Positions 1 to 9,175 of a stretch of DNA of 64,000 nucleotides are shown in pieces. Below the pieces are notes generated by a model. It saw only the letters and a program-made list of their open reading frames with translations. It ran no database searches and had not been told where the DNA came from. A program made the position numbers and the translations under genes. Source of the stretch: CAVPNY01 sp963706905 (GTDB lineage Bacteria; Chloroflexota; Anaerolineae; Anaerolineales; UBA4823); assembly GCA_963706905.1 (NCBI GenBank), contig CAVPNY010000022.1:124001-188000 (forward strand), read 5' to 3'. Each line of letters opens with the position of its first letter. Position 1 is the stretch's first letter.

Positions 1-1370
1 TTATCGATTATCTAAAAACAAATGGCCACACGATCCATCCCGAGCCAGTAGAAAAAACTGATGTTATCCTGACAACTGCGCTATTTGGGGAACCAGTTCG
101 ATGGAGAGAAGCGATGTTGTTCACCGCCCGGCGGCAATTCAAACTAGAGCACTCCCCAACGATCTTTACTCTGGTTCATGCCACACCAGAAAACTTCCAT
201 AAGACGCTGGATCAATTCGAACTGGCCTTGAAGAAAGACCCGCCTGATCCTGAGGATTTCCAACTTCCGGGAATGGCTCCAGAAGCTTATGAAACGCTGT
301 ACGAGCAGGGACGGCGAGGCGGGCCAATGCTTTCTCTACTACGCATGGTTCAAACTCAGGCGATGAGTATCCGAATCTTTCTCGTTGTAGGCGATGACAA
401 CCCCCTGGAAGCTTATACCTTTGATCTGGTGGGTGCCCATCCGCGCACCGATGCGGCTAATAAGGCTTTCTTCTACAATGATCTGGTGGGCAGGATGGTG
501 ACGGCCCTCAGCACCAATGAAGTCACCAAACACGAGATAGTAGGTGATCTGATCCCGCGTTCAGTTTGGTCTTCCTTGCGCACACCTCCTGCCATGCGCA
601 CGGGAGGGAGGGAGTTAGGGGCACGAAAATTCTTTACCGAGATGGTCCGGGTAGGAACCCTGGCGCACGTACCATCGCTCCCGGATGCCATCTCCAGCCA
701 GTATTCCGAAGGGTGTTTCGCCTCCTGGGATCCAAAGCTGGGAGGGTTAATTGCAACGGTTACAGGCAGTGCCCGGCCGGTAGTGAAAGACGACCTGACT
801 GACGATGAGTTAACCGTAATTGTCGGCGTTCGCCCAGACGGTAAGGGCGCCCAGGTACGCCACGTAGAGGGAAAACGCAATGATCCGCCTTCATCGGAAG
901 CGGTTGAGCTGTTGGAGATGGATAGCGGCTTACCCAGTGTAAATATCTCGGTCTCGGATGGATTGGATACAGCCTCCTATCAAGTTCCAATTGCTCGTTC
1001 AAAACTGCACGGCCATCGGGGAGTCTTTTCATACGACCCACGCTGGGTAGAACACGTTTATTTGGATAAGCCTTATTACCATTATCCAGTGTCTTGCTCA
1101 ACTGAGGCTCAGGCACGCGCCATTAAGGCAGCTTTTTCTCGGTCAGAGGCCTTGCGGAACCCCGATGATCCCCGGCAGGTAGTGTTTACCGTACTCCCCG
1201 GGCATGGTATTGTCGTTGTGGAGAAATGGATCAGCGGCAAAAATCCTTTCCAGATCATGTGGGAATTCATGGACAGCGGCACCTTGCAAATTGAGAACGT
1301 GGTTCCACAAGGACCCCTGATGTTCACACCTGGCGAGAATGGAATGATGGTCCTCGAAACAATCGACTGA
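1..1370 (+). CDS. Hypothetical protein, 5' end outside window
   Basis: The reading frame is open from base 3 to the TGA at 1368-1370, so the ATG at 114 is probably internal and the gene starts upstream of the window. The visible part is about 455 residues. It has no signal peptide, membrane segment or motif I recognise. It looks like a soluble mixed alpha/beta protein, with hydrophobic strand-like stretches such as IRIFLVVG and QVVFTVLPG. Codon use resembles the neighbours. It is separated by about 120 bases from the next plus-strand gene. I cannot assign a function. Confidence 0.75.
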   Translation, partial: IDYLKTNGHTIHPEPVEKTDVILTTALFGEPVRWREAMLFTARRQFKLEHSPTIFTLVHATPENFHKTLDQFELALKKDPPDPEDFQLPGMAPEAYETLYEQGRRGGPMLSLLRMVQTQAMSIRIFLVVGDDNPLEAYTFDLVGAHPRTDAANKAFFYNDLVGRMVTALSTNEVTKHEIVGDLIPRSVWSSLRTPPAMRTGGRELGARKFFTEMVRVGTLAHVPSLPDAISSQYSEGCFASWDPKLGGLIATVTGSARPVVKDDLTDDELTVIVGVRPDGKGAQVRHVEGKRNDPPSSEAVELLEMDSGLPSVNISVSDGLDTASYQVPIARSKLHGHRGVFSYDPRWVEHVYLDKPYYHYPVSCSTEAQARAIKAAFSRSEALRNPDDPRQVVFTVLPGHGIVVVEKWISGKNPFQIMWEFMDSGTLQIENVVPQGPLMFTPGENGMMVLETID

Positions 1371-1492
1371 GCATCGCCCTACTCTGGGCTTGCTTAATAT
1401 TTGTTTTTCTTACCTAAAAGCGCAGCTATGTGGTGATTTCATATAGCTGCGCTGCTGAGTTAATTGATACAATGGCGGGGAGAGGGCATATC

Positions 1493-3958
1493 ATGAATCG
1501 GAATCTGTATACCAGTGTAGGCGCGCTCGCTGGGGCAGCGCTGGTATTAGAGAGCGTATTCACCCGCATGCTGGCTGTAACGCAGTTCTATCATTTTGCC
1601 TTCCTGTCAATTAGCCTGGCGTTATTGGGCTTCGGCGTGGGCGGTTCCATTCTGACTGTTATGGAGCGGCGTTCAAATTCACAAATCGCTCCACATCAAG
1701 CCAATCGCATCCTGGCGCTTTCCGGGATAGGATTTGCGCTATGTGTGGCAGCTAGCTACGGTGTTGTCAATATCCTGCCCTTCGATAGCTTCACCATCGC
1801 CTGGGAACCGCGCCAGGTTCTGTATTTTGTTCTGAATTATCTTGCCCTTTCCCTGCCTTTCGTTTTCGCTGGTCTGGGTATTGGCTGTGCTTTAACGGTA
1901 AGCCGAGGGCAAAGCCACCGGGTTTATGCCTCCAACCTTATTGGATCAGCTTTGGGCGTTGTGCTGGCTCCTTTTTTGTTAGCAGCTGCGGGGGTGCCGG
2001 GGGCAGCGCTGTTCAGTATGGGAATGGGGCTGTTAGCTGCTTTATCCAGCGGTGCTATAGGTAGGAAATGGCTTGCCTGGGGGATTGGTGCAGCGATCGG
2101 CGTAATCCTGCTCAGCCAGGTCTGGCTCAGTCTGGCAAACCAGTCTGGCAGCGCTCCTTTAGGGATGATCCTATCCCCTTATAAGGGTCTGGCGCATGCC
2201 ATGCGCACGCCAGGAGCCAGGAGAGTATTCGGTCGTTGGAATGCAATCTCCCGAGTGGATGTATTCGCCAATGCCAGTACGCATCAGCTACCCGGTTTAA
2301 GCTACACCTACTCTGGCAATATGCCTGAGCAATCAGGGCTATCTATTGATGGAGATTCTTTGCTTCCCATCAATCAGGTGGCTCCGAGCGAATTTGAAGC
2401 CGGAGATTACCTTCCCGAAGCGATAGCATTTGCACTTAAACCGGGCGGACGCGTCCTGGTTTTAGAGCCGGGAGGCGGTTTAGGGGTGCTCCAGGCAATC
2501 GCGGGCGGGACAGACCAGGTGACTGTTGTACTTGGAAATCCTCTAATCCCCGTAGCGTTGGATGAATCAACTGACATTGGAAGTGTCTATCAGCTACCTG
2601 AAGTGTCTCTCGAGGTGGAGATGCCGCGAGTTTATCTCCAGCGGAGTGAGGAACAGTTTGACATCGTATACTTGCCTTTGACGGACGCATTTCGACCTGT
2701 GACAAATGGAGCGTTCAGTTTATCAGAAACATACACACTCAGCGTTGAAGCTCTTGAGGCGATGCTCGATCGCCTGGCGCCAGGTGGTATCCTGCTCACT
2801 TCGCGCTGGTTACAAACGCCACCCAGCGAGGAGACGCGTCTGATCGCCACACTGATCGAGGCATTGGAAAAAAAAGGCATAAGCAAGCCTGGACAGGCTT
2901 TGGTGGCTTGGCGGGGGATCAATACACTGACTGCTATGGTTAAACCGGATGGCTGGGAAGCGGGTGAGCTTGCAGAGGTGAGAGATTTCCTGACTGAACG
3001 CCGCTTCGATCTGGTCTGGGCACCTGATATCCACCCTCAAGAAGTCAATCGCTTCAATATCCTGCCGGAACCGGTTTACTACCAGAATGTGCTGGCTCTC
3101 CTCGACTCACATGACCGGAATGCGTTTTATGCGGGATATCCTTATGCGATTATGCCGGTAAATGACAACCAGCCGTTCTTCTACCACTATTTCACCTGGA
3201 AGCAGACGCCGGCGCTGGTTGCTGCATTTGGTCACACCTGGCAGCCTTTCGGTGGAAGCGGTTTTTTTGTGCTATTGGCCTTGCTTGCCCTAGTCAGCGG
3301 GTTAAGTCTTGTATTCATCGTCACTCCGTTATTGATCAAGTCTTCAAATAACAGAGCTCCGGATGAGGTCGAGACCTCAAGCCAATCGGTATGGCAGGTG
3401 CTGGTGTATTTCAGCTGCCTGGGTTTTGGATTCCTGTTGGTGGAGATCCCCTTGATCCAACGCTGGATATTGCTGCTCGGTCACCCGACTTACGCCTTCA
3501 GCGGAGTGGTTTTTGTGTTGCTGGTTTTTTCGAGTCTTGGAAGCCTTTTGGCCAGACGTTGGTGGAAAAGGAGGCGATTGGTAATGAGTGCCCTGGTTAT
3601 GATGGTTTTGATCACGCCGTGGCTTACCACTTACGTAATTAATATTGCGCTCAATTGGACTGTACCCTGGCGAATTCTAGCCGGAGCGATCAGCCTGGCA
3701 CCGATGGCGGTCTTGATGGGGATGCCCTTTCCGTTTGGTTTGATCGGGTTGGAGGCGGGGAAACCTGCATTGAAAGCCTGGGCCTGGGCAGTGAATGGCT
3801 GCGCATCCGTGATCGCCTCAGTGCTCGCTGCGATTCTGGCATTGACCTGGGGTTTTCAACTGGTTTTGTTGGGAGGAGCGCTGGCCTATGGACTGGCTTT
3901 ATTCATGCTCCCCGGTCAAAGGAACAAAACTCACCCCGCCCAGGTTGGTAGCTTGTAA
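1493..3958 (+). CDS. Integral membrane spermidine-synthase-like protein
   Basis: About 821 residues. The ATG at 1493 is chosen over upstream in-frame starts because a GGGGAGAGG ribosome site lies just before it. An N-terminal block of several hydrophobic helices (about residues 5-215) is followed by a soluble SpeE/methyltransferase-like domain with the nucleotide-binding stretch VLVLEPGGGLGVLQ, then a second block of helices to the C-terminus. This architecture matches large bacterial membrane proteins annotated as spermidine synthase-like, whose substrate is generally unknown. The Asp motifs of true aminopropyltransferases are not obvious, so polyamine synthesis should not be assumed. The last 60 bases overlap the convergent pcm-like gene. 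Confidence 0.75.
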   Translation: MNRNLYTSVGALAGAALVLESVFTRMLAVTQFYHFAFLSISLALLGFGVGGSILTVMERRSNSQIAPHQANRILALSGIGFALCVAASYGVVNILPFDSFTIAWEPRQVLYFVLNYLALSLPFVFAGLGIGCALTVSRGQSHRVYASNLIGSALGVVLAPFLLAAAGVPGAALFSMGMGLLAALSSGAIGRKWLAWGIGAAIGVILLSQVWLSLANQSGSAPLGMILSPYKGLAHAMRTPGARRVFGRWNAISRVDVFANASTHQLPGLSYTYSGNMPEQSGLSIDGDSLLPINQVAPSEFEAGDYLPEAIAFALKPGGRVLVLEPGGGLGVLQAIAGGTDQVTVVLGNPLIPVALDESTDIGSVYQLPEVSLEVEMPRVYLQRSEEQFDIVYLPLTDAFRPVTNGAFSLSETYTLSVEALEAMLDRLAPGGILLTSRWLQTPPSEETRLIATLIEALEKKGISKPGQALVAWRGINTLTAMVKPDGWEAGELAEVRDFLTERRFDLVWAPDIHPQEVNRFNILPEPVYYQNVLALLDSHDRNAFYAGYPYAIMPVNDNQPFFYHYFTWKQTPALVAAFGHTWQPFGGSGFFVLLALLALVSGLSLVFIVTPLLIKSSNNRAPDEVETSSQSVWQVLVYFSCLGFGFLLVEIPLIQRWILLLGHPTYAFSGVVFVLLVFSSLGSLLARRWWKRRRLVMSALVMMVLITPWLTTYVINIALNWTVPWRILAGAISLAPMAVLMGMPFPFGLIGLEAGKPALKAWAWAVNGCASVIASVLAAILALTWGFQLVLLGGALAYGLALFMLPGQRNKTHPAQVGSL

Positions 3959-4705
3959 CTCCCCGTCGTTTTTCTCAAAAAGCCAAAGTGTTTGAAAAGC
4001 GCCAACAGGGCCGATAGGTATGACCAGTCGCCCTCCTTCAAGAAGTTGCCTGGCGAGAGGTTGGGGCAGGTGATCCGGGGCGGCAGTGACGATGATCCTG
4101 TCGAAGGGGGCATTTTCTTCCCAGCCGAAATAACCATCTCCTGTAAGAGTATGAACATTCGTATAGCCAAGGTTGGTTAGAGTTTCAGTGGCATGCTCGG
4201 CTAGTTCAGGCAGTATCTCAATGGTGTAAACCTGCATACCCATCTCTGCAAGCACGGCTGCCTGGTACCCGCTTCCGGTGCCAATCTCTAAAACGCGCAT
4301 GCCTGGTTCAAGCTTAAGGGCTTCGGTCATCAATGCCACGATATAGGGTTGGGAGATCGTCTGGCCGTGGCCAATCGGGAGAGGGTTGTCATGGTAAGCC
4401 AGGTTGAGGAGCTCTGTTGGGACAAATAGATGCCGGGGCACAACGCGCATAGCAGCCAGAACGGCCGGATCGGCGACGCCCCGCACGATGATCTGGCGGA
4501 CAACCATTTCCTCTCTAGTTTGAGCATACGGATCCACATTGGATGGTGATGCAGTGGAGGTTTCAACGAATTGAATTGAGGTAGATGTAGTTGACTGAGC
4601 AGGCTCGCGCGCAAGTGGCTCGAAAGCTGCCTGGCTGCAGTTAACCAACAGCGCTGCTGGAAGGATAAGAAGGAATACCTTGTGAATTAACCGGAAGGAA
4701 GGCAT
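3899..4705 (-). CDS. pcm: Protein-L-isoaspartate O-methyltransferase, predicted lipoprotein
   Basis: 268 residues. The core (about residues 60-265) is a typical PCMT that methylates isoaspartyl residues to start their repair. It shows the IGHGQTISQPYIVA active-site stretch and the SAM-binding motif VLEIGTGSGYQAA. Unusually, it begins with a charged/hydrophobic signal peptide and a lipobox ending LLVNC (Cys23), followed by a Ser/Thr-rich linker. The enzyme is therefore predicted to be anchored outside the cytoplasmic membrane, where SAM supply is unclear. The gene is divergent from the HDAC-like gene and overlaps the previous gene convergently by 60 bases. Confidence 0.88.
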   Translation of the reverse strand: MPSFRLIHKVFLLILPAALLVNCSQAAFEPLAREPAQSTTSTSIQFVETSTASPSNVDPYAQTREEMVVRQIIVRGVADPAVLAAMRVVPRHLFVPTELLNLAYHDNPLPIGHGQTISQPYIVALMTEALKLEPGMRVLEIGTGSGYQAAVLAEMGMQVYTIEILPELAEHATETLTNLGYTNVHTLTGDGYFGWEENAPFDRIIVTAAPDHLPQPLARQLLEGGRLVIPIGPVGAFQTLWLFEKNDGELQATNLGGVSFVPLTGEHE

Positions 4706-4824
4706 TATCTAATCCGAGGATATTGAATACCGCTTGAGAAGTCTCTTATCAAGGATTATCGCGCCTCGCCGGAGTTGAGTCAACGGAGGCGGTGGTTAAA
4801 CCCTATCAATTCGGGAAGGCTTTC

Positions 4825-4833
4825 TGGTAGAAT
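4825..4833 (+). promoter_or_regulatory. Extended -10 element, HDAC-like gene, probably leaderless
   Basis: TGGTAGAAT matches an extended -10 (TGnTATAAT). It ends only six bases before the ATG at 4840, so transcription would begin at or next to the start codon, and no Shine-Dalgarno sequence is present. The -35 region is weak. Confidence 0.5.
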
Positions 4834-4839
4834 TTATCA

Positions 4840-5877
4840 ATGCACGAGCTGGTTTATTTCTATCCCACCGGGCACGAAGCTCACTTCGAGCCGGGGCATC
4901 CTGAGAGACCGGAGCGCGTCGAGGCTATCCGCCGTGCATTCCAGGATGCCGGGTTGTGGCAGTTGTACCCCCAATTACATCCAATTGATGTCGGAGAGGA
5001 ATTATTGGCATCGGTCCATTCGCCGGCTTATCTGGCAGCGCTAGAACGTGCTTGCCGTCGTTCGGATTACCTGGATGCTGATACCTTTACTACGCGCGCC
5101 TCCTGGGATCTGGCTTTACATGCAGCTGGCGGGGCAGCCGTGGTGGCTTCAACAGTCTGGCAAAGGCTGGCACGCCGCGGCTTTGCCATGACACGCCCGC
5201 CGGGACATCATGCCACGCGCGCTGGTGGTATGGGTTTTTGTCTCTTGAACAATGTCGCGGTTGCTGCGGAATACCTCGTGCAGGAAGAAGGTGCTCAACG
5301 CCTGGCAATTGTGGATCTTGATCTCCATCATGGCAATGGAACTCAAGATATCTTCTACCAGCGTGGGGATGTATTCTATATATCCACCCACCAGGCACCG
5401 TTTTATCCAGGAACAGGTGATCTGAGAGAAGTGGGTGCCGGACCAGGTATGTTAACCACAGCCAATTTCCCAATGCTGCCATTCTCTGGCGACCAGGCAT
5501 TCCTGACGGTGATGAATACGCTGATCCTGCCACTGCTCGACCGCTACGATCCGCAAATGATCCTGGTCAGTTACGGTTTCGATTCCCACTGGAGCGATCC
5601 ATTGGGAAATTTGCGGTTATCCGCCCCGGTTTATGGGAAACTGATTGAAGCGTTGGTTCGATGGGTAGACGAGCACTGCCAGGGCCGGATTGCACTGTTC
5701 CTGGAAGGCGGTTACAACCTGGACGCTGCCCAGTCATGCTCGCTGGCAGTTTTATCAGCATTACTTGGCAAACCCTGTCCACCACTTCCCGGGAAAGCTG
5801 GCGGTTTATCTCCTGATCTGGAAGGTACTTCCTGGGAAAGTATGGTCCAGAGAGCGCGTGAATTGTGGGATCTCTGA
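4840..5877 (+). CDS. Histone deacetylase family protein (acetoin-utilisation/HDAC-like)
   Basis: 345 residues, the usual size for bacterial class II HDAC-like amidohydrolases that remove acetyl groups from lysine, polyamines or related amines using zinc. The family motifs are all visible: RPPGHHA (charge-relay histidines), VDLDLHHGNGTQDIFY (zinc-binding Asp and His), SYGFDSHWSDPLG (zinc-binding Asp) and the catalytic-Tyr motif LEGGYNLD. It starts a plus-strand run with the OsmC and M24 peptidase genes, separated by 24 and 12 bases, suggesting one transcript. The natural substrate cannot be told from sequence. Confidence 0.9.
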   Translation: MHELVYFYPTGHEAHFEPGHPERPERVEAIRRAFQDAGLWQLYPQLHPIDVGEELLASVHSPAYLAALERACRRSDYLDADTFTTRASWDLALHAAGGAAVVASTVWQRLARRGFAMTRPPGHHATRAGGMGFCLLNNVAVAAEYLVQEEGAQRLAIVDLDLHHGNGTQDIFYQRGDVFYISTHQAPFYPGTGDLREVGAGPGMLTTANFPMLPFSGDQAFLTVMNTLILPLLDRYDPQMILVSYGFDSHWSDPLGNLRLSAPVYGKLIEALVRWVDEHCQGRIALFLEGGYNLDAAQSCSLAVLSALLGKPCPPLPGKAGGLSPDLEGTSWESMVQRARELWDL

Positions 5878-5901
5878 TTAGATTGCATTGAGGATAACAC
5901 C

Positions 5902-6324
5902 ATGACGAACCCAACCAGCACAGTCTCAATTAAATGGATTACTTCGCACTTGATGGCCGGGATTGACTCACGCGGCACTCCAATTGTGATCGGAACCTGG
6001 CCTGAACAGGAAACTCAGTGGACTGGAATGAAAGCATCCGATCTGTTGTTGATGGCGGCGGCCTCCTGTTCGACTTACGATGTTGCTTCGATCCTGAATA
6101 AGCAGCGCGAGCCATTAGAAGGCCTGGAATGCCACTGCACAGGAGAGCAGGAGGTGGAACCTCCGCATCGCTTTATTCGCATGCACCTCCACTATTTGGT
6201 GAAAGGCGCTGTAAAACCGAAGAATATTGAGCGGGCCATTGCACTATCAGAGGAGAAATATTGCTCAGTGGTCAATACCTTACGTCCTGGTGTTGAGATT
6301 ATTTGTGACTATGAGTTTGTGTAG
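5902..6324 (+). CDS. OsmC/Ohr family protein
   Basis: 140 residues, full length for the OsmC/YhfA group. A GAGG site lies eight bases before the ATG. The two family cysteines are present, in ASCSTYDV (about residue 56) and EKYCSVVNT near the C-terminus. OsmC-fold proteins reduce organic hydroperoxides through such a cysteine pair, but the YhfA-like branch often has no proven substrate. The KASDLLLMAAASC stretch is the family's long central helix. It sits between HDAC-like and M24 peptidase genes in an apparent operon. Confidence 0.88.
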   Translation: MTNPTSTVSIKWITSHLMAGIDSRGTPIVIGTWPEQETQWTGMKASDLLLMAAASCSTYDVASILNKQREPLEGLECHCTGEQEVEPPHRFIRMHLHYLVKGAVKPKNIERAIALSEEKYCSVVNTLRPGVEIICDYEFV

Positions 6325-6336
6325 CGGGTAACGACA

Positions 6337-7533
6337 ATGAAAAATGCATCGATTCAGATCACCTCTGAAGAATTCAATAACCGATCTGACCGTCTGTTGG
6401 CTTACCTGAAAGCTCAAGATCTATCCGGGGTGGTCCTGTTTGATCATGATTACATCCTCTATTTCACCGGTTTTGCCTTTATTCCGACCGAGCGCCCGAT
6501 CGCGTTTGCACTTTCTACCAGCGGTGAGCGGGCGCTCTTCGTACCTCGTCTGGAGGTCGAGCATGCCCAGTCCAACGCCTTGATCGATCGGGTCGACCAT
6601 TATATCGAATACCCGCATGACCCTCATCCTATGCAAATATTTCAGAAAACACTGGTTGCACTCGGGATTAGCGGAAAAATCGGCGCTGACCAGGATGGTT
6701 ATCCGTGGATTTTGGGTTATCGCGGTCCGTCACTCAGAGAGCTGACTGGCGGGCAAATAAGCAAAGTCACCGGATTTATTGAGGATCAAATGATGATCAA
6801 GAGCCCGGCGGAGCTTGCCCTGATCCGGGAGAGCGTAAAATGGGGACATCTGGCGCATACACTGCTGCAACGCTATACTCGAGTTGGCGCGACCGAGACC
6901 GAAGTGAGCCAGAGGGCGAGCATGGAAGCTAACCTGGCGATGCTGGATACGATCGGACCGATTTACCGCGCGCAGAGTCCATTCTCGGAGGGGGTAGGGG
7001 CTGGTTATCGTGGGCAGATTGGGCGAAACGCGGCGATACCTCACGCACTTGCCAATAATATCTCGTTTCAGGCGGGGGATGTATTGGTGACGGGGGCGGG
7101 TGCGCCGGTGTGGGGCTATAATTCGGAATTAGAGCGTACTATGGTTGTTGGTCCTCCAAGTTCGGATGTTTCTATTATGTTTGATCATATGGTGGCATTG
7201 CAAGATACCGCTTTTACCGCAATTCGTCCCGGTGTGAGATGTGCGGATGTTGATCGGGCTGTGCGGAAATATTACGAAGATCACGGTCTGATGCCGTATT
7301 GGAAGCACCATGTTGGGCATGCCATCGGGCTCCGTTATCATGAAGGTCCTTTTCTGGATATCGGTGATCAGACAGAGATTAAACCTGGTATGGTTTTTAC
7401 CGTCGAACCGGGGGTTTATCTCCCTGAATTAGGCGGTTTTCGCCATTCCGATACCGTAGTTGTCACACAGGATAATCTGGAAATATTGACCTATTACCCG
7501 AGAGACCTTGCCAGCCTGACAATACCTTTGTAG
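6337..7533 (+). CDS. M24 family (Xaa-Pro peptidase/creatinase-like) protein
   Basis: 398 residues, with an N-terminal creatinase-type domain (about 1-150) and a C-terminal pita-bread catalytic domain. The GHAIG histidine and the TVEPG glutamate are present. The usual Asp-x-Gly ligand reads VTGAGAPVW, the second Asp is Glu (NSELERT), and the final Glu motif reads GGFRHSD. Several of the five dinuclear metal ligands are thus altered, so plain aminopeptidase P activity is doubtful. A creatinase-like, weakly metal-dependent hydrolase is possible. It follows the OsmC gene by 12 bases. Confidence 0.85.
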   Translation: MKNASIQITSEEFNNRSDRLLAYLKAQDLSGVVLFDHDYILYFTGFAFIPTERPIAFALSTSGERALFVPRLEVEHAQSNALIDRVDHYIEYPHDPHPMQIFQKTLVALGISGKIGADQDGYPWILGYRGPSLRELTGGQISKVTGFIEDQMMIKSPAELALIRESVKWGHLAHTLLQRYTRVGATETEVSQRASMEANLAMLDTIGPIYRAQSPFSEGVGAGYRGQIGRNAAIPHALANNISFQAGDVLVTGAGAPVWGYNSELERTMVVGPPSSDVSIMFDHMVALQDTAFTAIRPGVRCADVDRAVRKYYEDHGLMPYWKHHVGHAIGLRYHEGPFLDIGDQTEIKPGMVFTVEPGVYLPELGGFRHSDTVVVTQDNLEILTYYPRDLASLTIPL

Positions 7534-7615
7534 CTGTCATAAATCAACAATGGAGACACGGAAAAATCAATGCCGTGTCTCTTTCATAATTGCAGGATGA
7601 TGAGGAGCAAGAAGA

Positions 7616-8212
7616 ATGCCTGATGATCTTCAGAAACCAACCAGATTGACAGAGCGGTTTGAAGATGCTCTGGTATACGCCACTCGATTACACGCGAGTC
7701 AAAGTCGCAAGCGGACCTATGTGCCCTATGTATCGCATTTGTTGGGGGTGACGGCCCTGGTTTTGGAAGACGGGGGAGATGAAGACCAGGCCATTGCAGC
7801 TTTACTGCACGATGCTGTCGAGGATCAGGGCGGATTGGCGACCCTGGATGAGATCCGTAAGCGTTATGGAGAGCGGGTGGCATATATAGTTGACGCCTGT
7901 ACCGACGCATACTCGATCCCTAAACCGCCCTGGCGTCATCGAAAAGAGGAGCATATCGCCAAATTGCGCTTGGCGGATGCGGCAACGAGGCGAGTTTCTC
8001 TGGCAGATAAAGTGCATAATGCGCGATCGACTTTACGGGATCTAACCAAGGATGGTGAATCCGTGTGGAGGCGCTTCAATGGCGGTAAAGAAGGAACTCT
8101 CTGGTATTATCACCAATTGATTGAAGTATTCAATGAGCATGGATCTACATACTTGCTTGACGTCTTTGAGCGAACAGTGAATGATATCGAAAGCTTGAGT
8201 AATGATCGGTGA
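7616..8212 (+). CDS. HD-domain phosphohydrolase, SpoT/MESH1-like
   Basis: 198 residues. An AGGAG site precedes the ATG. The sequence carries the HD hydrolase signature of RelA/SpoT proteins: SHLLGVT (first His), ALLHDAVEDQGG (HD plus ED) and SLADKVHN near residue 125. There is no synthetase, TGS or ACT domain, so it is a stand-alone small alarmone hydrolase or related nucleotide pyrophosphohydrolase. Its role in (p)ppGpp turnover is inferred from the family. It stands between the M24 gene and the DUF309 gene. Confidence 0.85.
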   Translation: MPDDLQKPTRLTERFEDALVYATRLHASQSRKRTYVPYVSHLLGVTALVLEDGGDEDQAIAALLHDAVEDQGGLATLDEIRKRYGERVAYIVDACTDAYSIPKPPWRHRKEEHIAKLRLADAATRRVSLADKVHNARSTLRDLTKDGESVWRRFNGGKEGTLWYYHQLIEVFNEHGSTYLLDVFERTVNDIESLSNDR

Positions 8213-8242
8213 TCCGATTCCAGGCAAATTGGTCGGGTTTGT

Positions 8243-8248
8243 TATAAT
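8243..8248 (+). promoter_or_regulatory. -10 element upstream of the receiver-DUF309 gene
   Basis: A perfect TATAAT lies 20 bases before the ATG at 8269. A matching -35 is not clear, so this is a partial promoter call. Confidence 0.4.
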
Positions 8249-8268
8249 CGGGTGACGGATCAACCATT

Positions 8269-9123
8269 ATGGACGGATTACCGATTATTCTGGCATTTAT
8301 CGCCGATCTGAATTACTCAGTTCGAGTGGAATCCACCGCGCAGAGCCTGGGATATGAGGTGAGATTCATCGAGCGAGTCGCACAGATTTCTCCACTGGTA
8401 GAACCTGTTCGGGAGGTGCAGTACGCCGAACACCTGACCGGTCCTGGTGCGGTACTGATCGACCTGGTCACCCAATGGAAGCCCAGTTTGCTCATATTCG
8501 ATCTAGGTAACTTAGCTGTGCCGTGGGAGGAATGGATTTCTTTGCTGACCTCAGTGCCGGCTACGCGGCGGATCCCGGTGGTTTGCTTTGGATCTCATAT
8601 GGACACTGAGAGCATCAAGGCAGCCAAAGAGGCTGGCGCGCAGACTGTGCTGGCTCGATCAAAGTTTTTCGGAGATCTGCCAAATGTGATCAATAAATAT
8701 GCCCGGAAGGTTGATTTGGCAGAGTTGCGGGCCAGTTGCAACCAGCCATTGTCATCTGAAGCCTTGCGCGGCCTGGAGGAATTCAATCGGGGAGCCTATT
8801 TTGAAGCACACGAATCCCTGGAGACGGCCTGGATGGCAGAAGATAGCCCTGGGCGTGAGCTTTATCAGGCTGTTCTACAAGTGGCTGTGGCTTATCTTCA
8901 AATCGAACGGGGTAATTATAACGGTGCGGCCAAGATGTTCCTGCGGATGCGGCAATGGATTGACCCTCTGCCAGATGCCTGTCGAGGCATCGATATTGCC
9001 CGGTTGCGCGCTGAAGCTCAAGCAGTCTACCAGGCTTTGATCACGTTGGGTCCGGAACATATCGCTGATTTCGATCGCAGCCTGTTAAGGCCGATCTCTT
9101 ATAACTCGAGTTTAGACAAATAA
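8269..9123 (+). CDS. Receiver-like domain fused to DUF309
   Basis: 284 residues. The N-terminal 145 residues resemble a response-regulator receiver fold: a beta-3 end reading LLIFDLGN could supply the phospho-accepting Asp, and ARSKF the conserved Lys, but the whole domain is divergent. Residues about 165-240 match DUF309, with the signature FNRGAYFEAHESLETAW and a following helix LYQAVLQVAVAYLQIERGN. DUF309 has no established biochemical role. The fusion hints that DUF309 is the output of a signalling input. No partner kinase is nearby. Confidence 0.72.
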   Translation: MDGLPIILAFIADLNYSVRVESTAQSLGYEVRFIERVAQISPLVEPVREVQYAEHLTGPGAVLIDLVTQWKPSLLIFDLGNLAVPWEEWISLLTSVPATRRIPVVCFGSHMDTESIKAAKEAGAQTVLARSKFFGDLPNVINKYARKVDLAELRASCNQPLSSEALRGLEEFNRGAYFEAHESLETAWMAEDSPGRELYQAVLQVAVAYLQIERGNYNGAAKMFLRMRQWIDPLPDACRGIDIARLRAEAQAVYQALITLGPEHIADFDRSLLRPISYNSSLDK

Positions 9124-9175
9124 TAGGGCGGCTCAGCCCTTGAGCAAAACCGCCCCTTGGTAGAAACTTGGAGGT

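Noticed and set aside
473..880. Minus-strand open frame of 135 codons inside the first gene
   Set aside because: It is a shadow of the plus-strand gene, with no ribosome site and no recognisable family.
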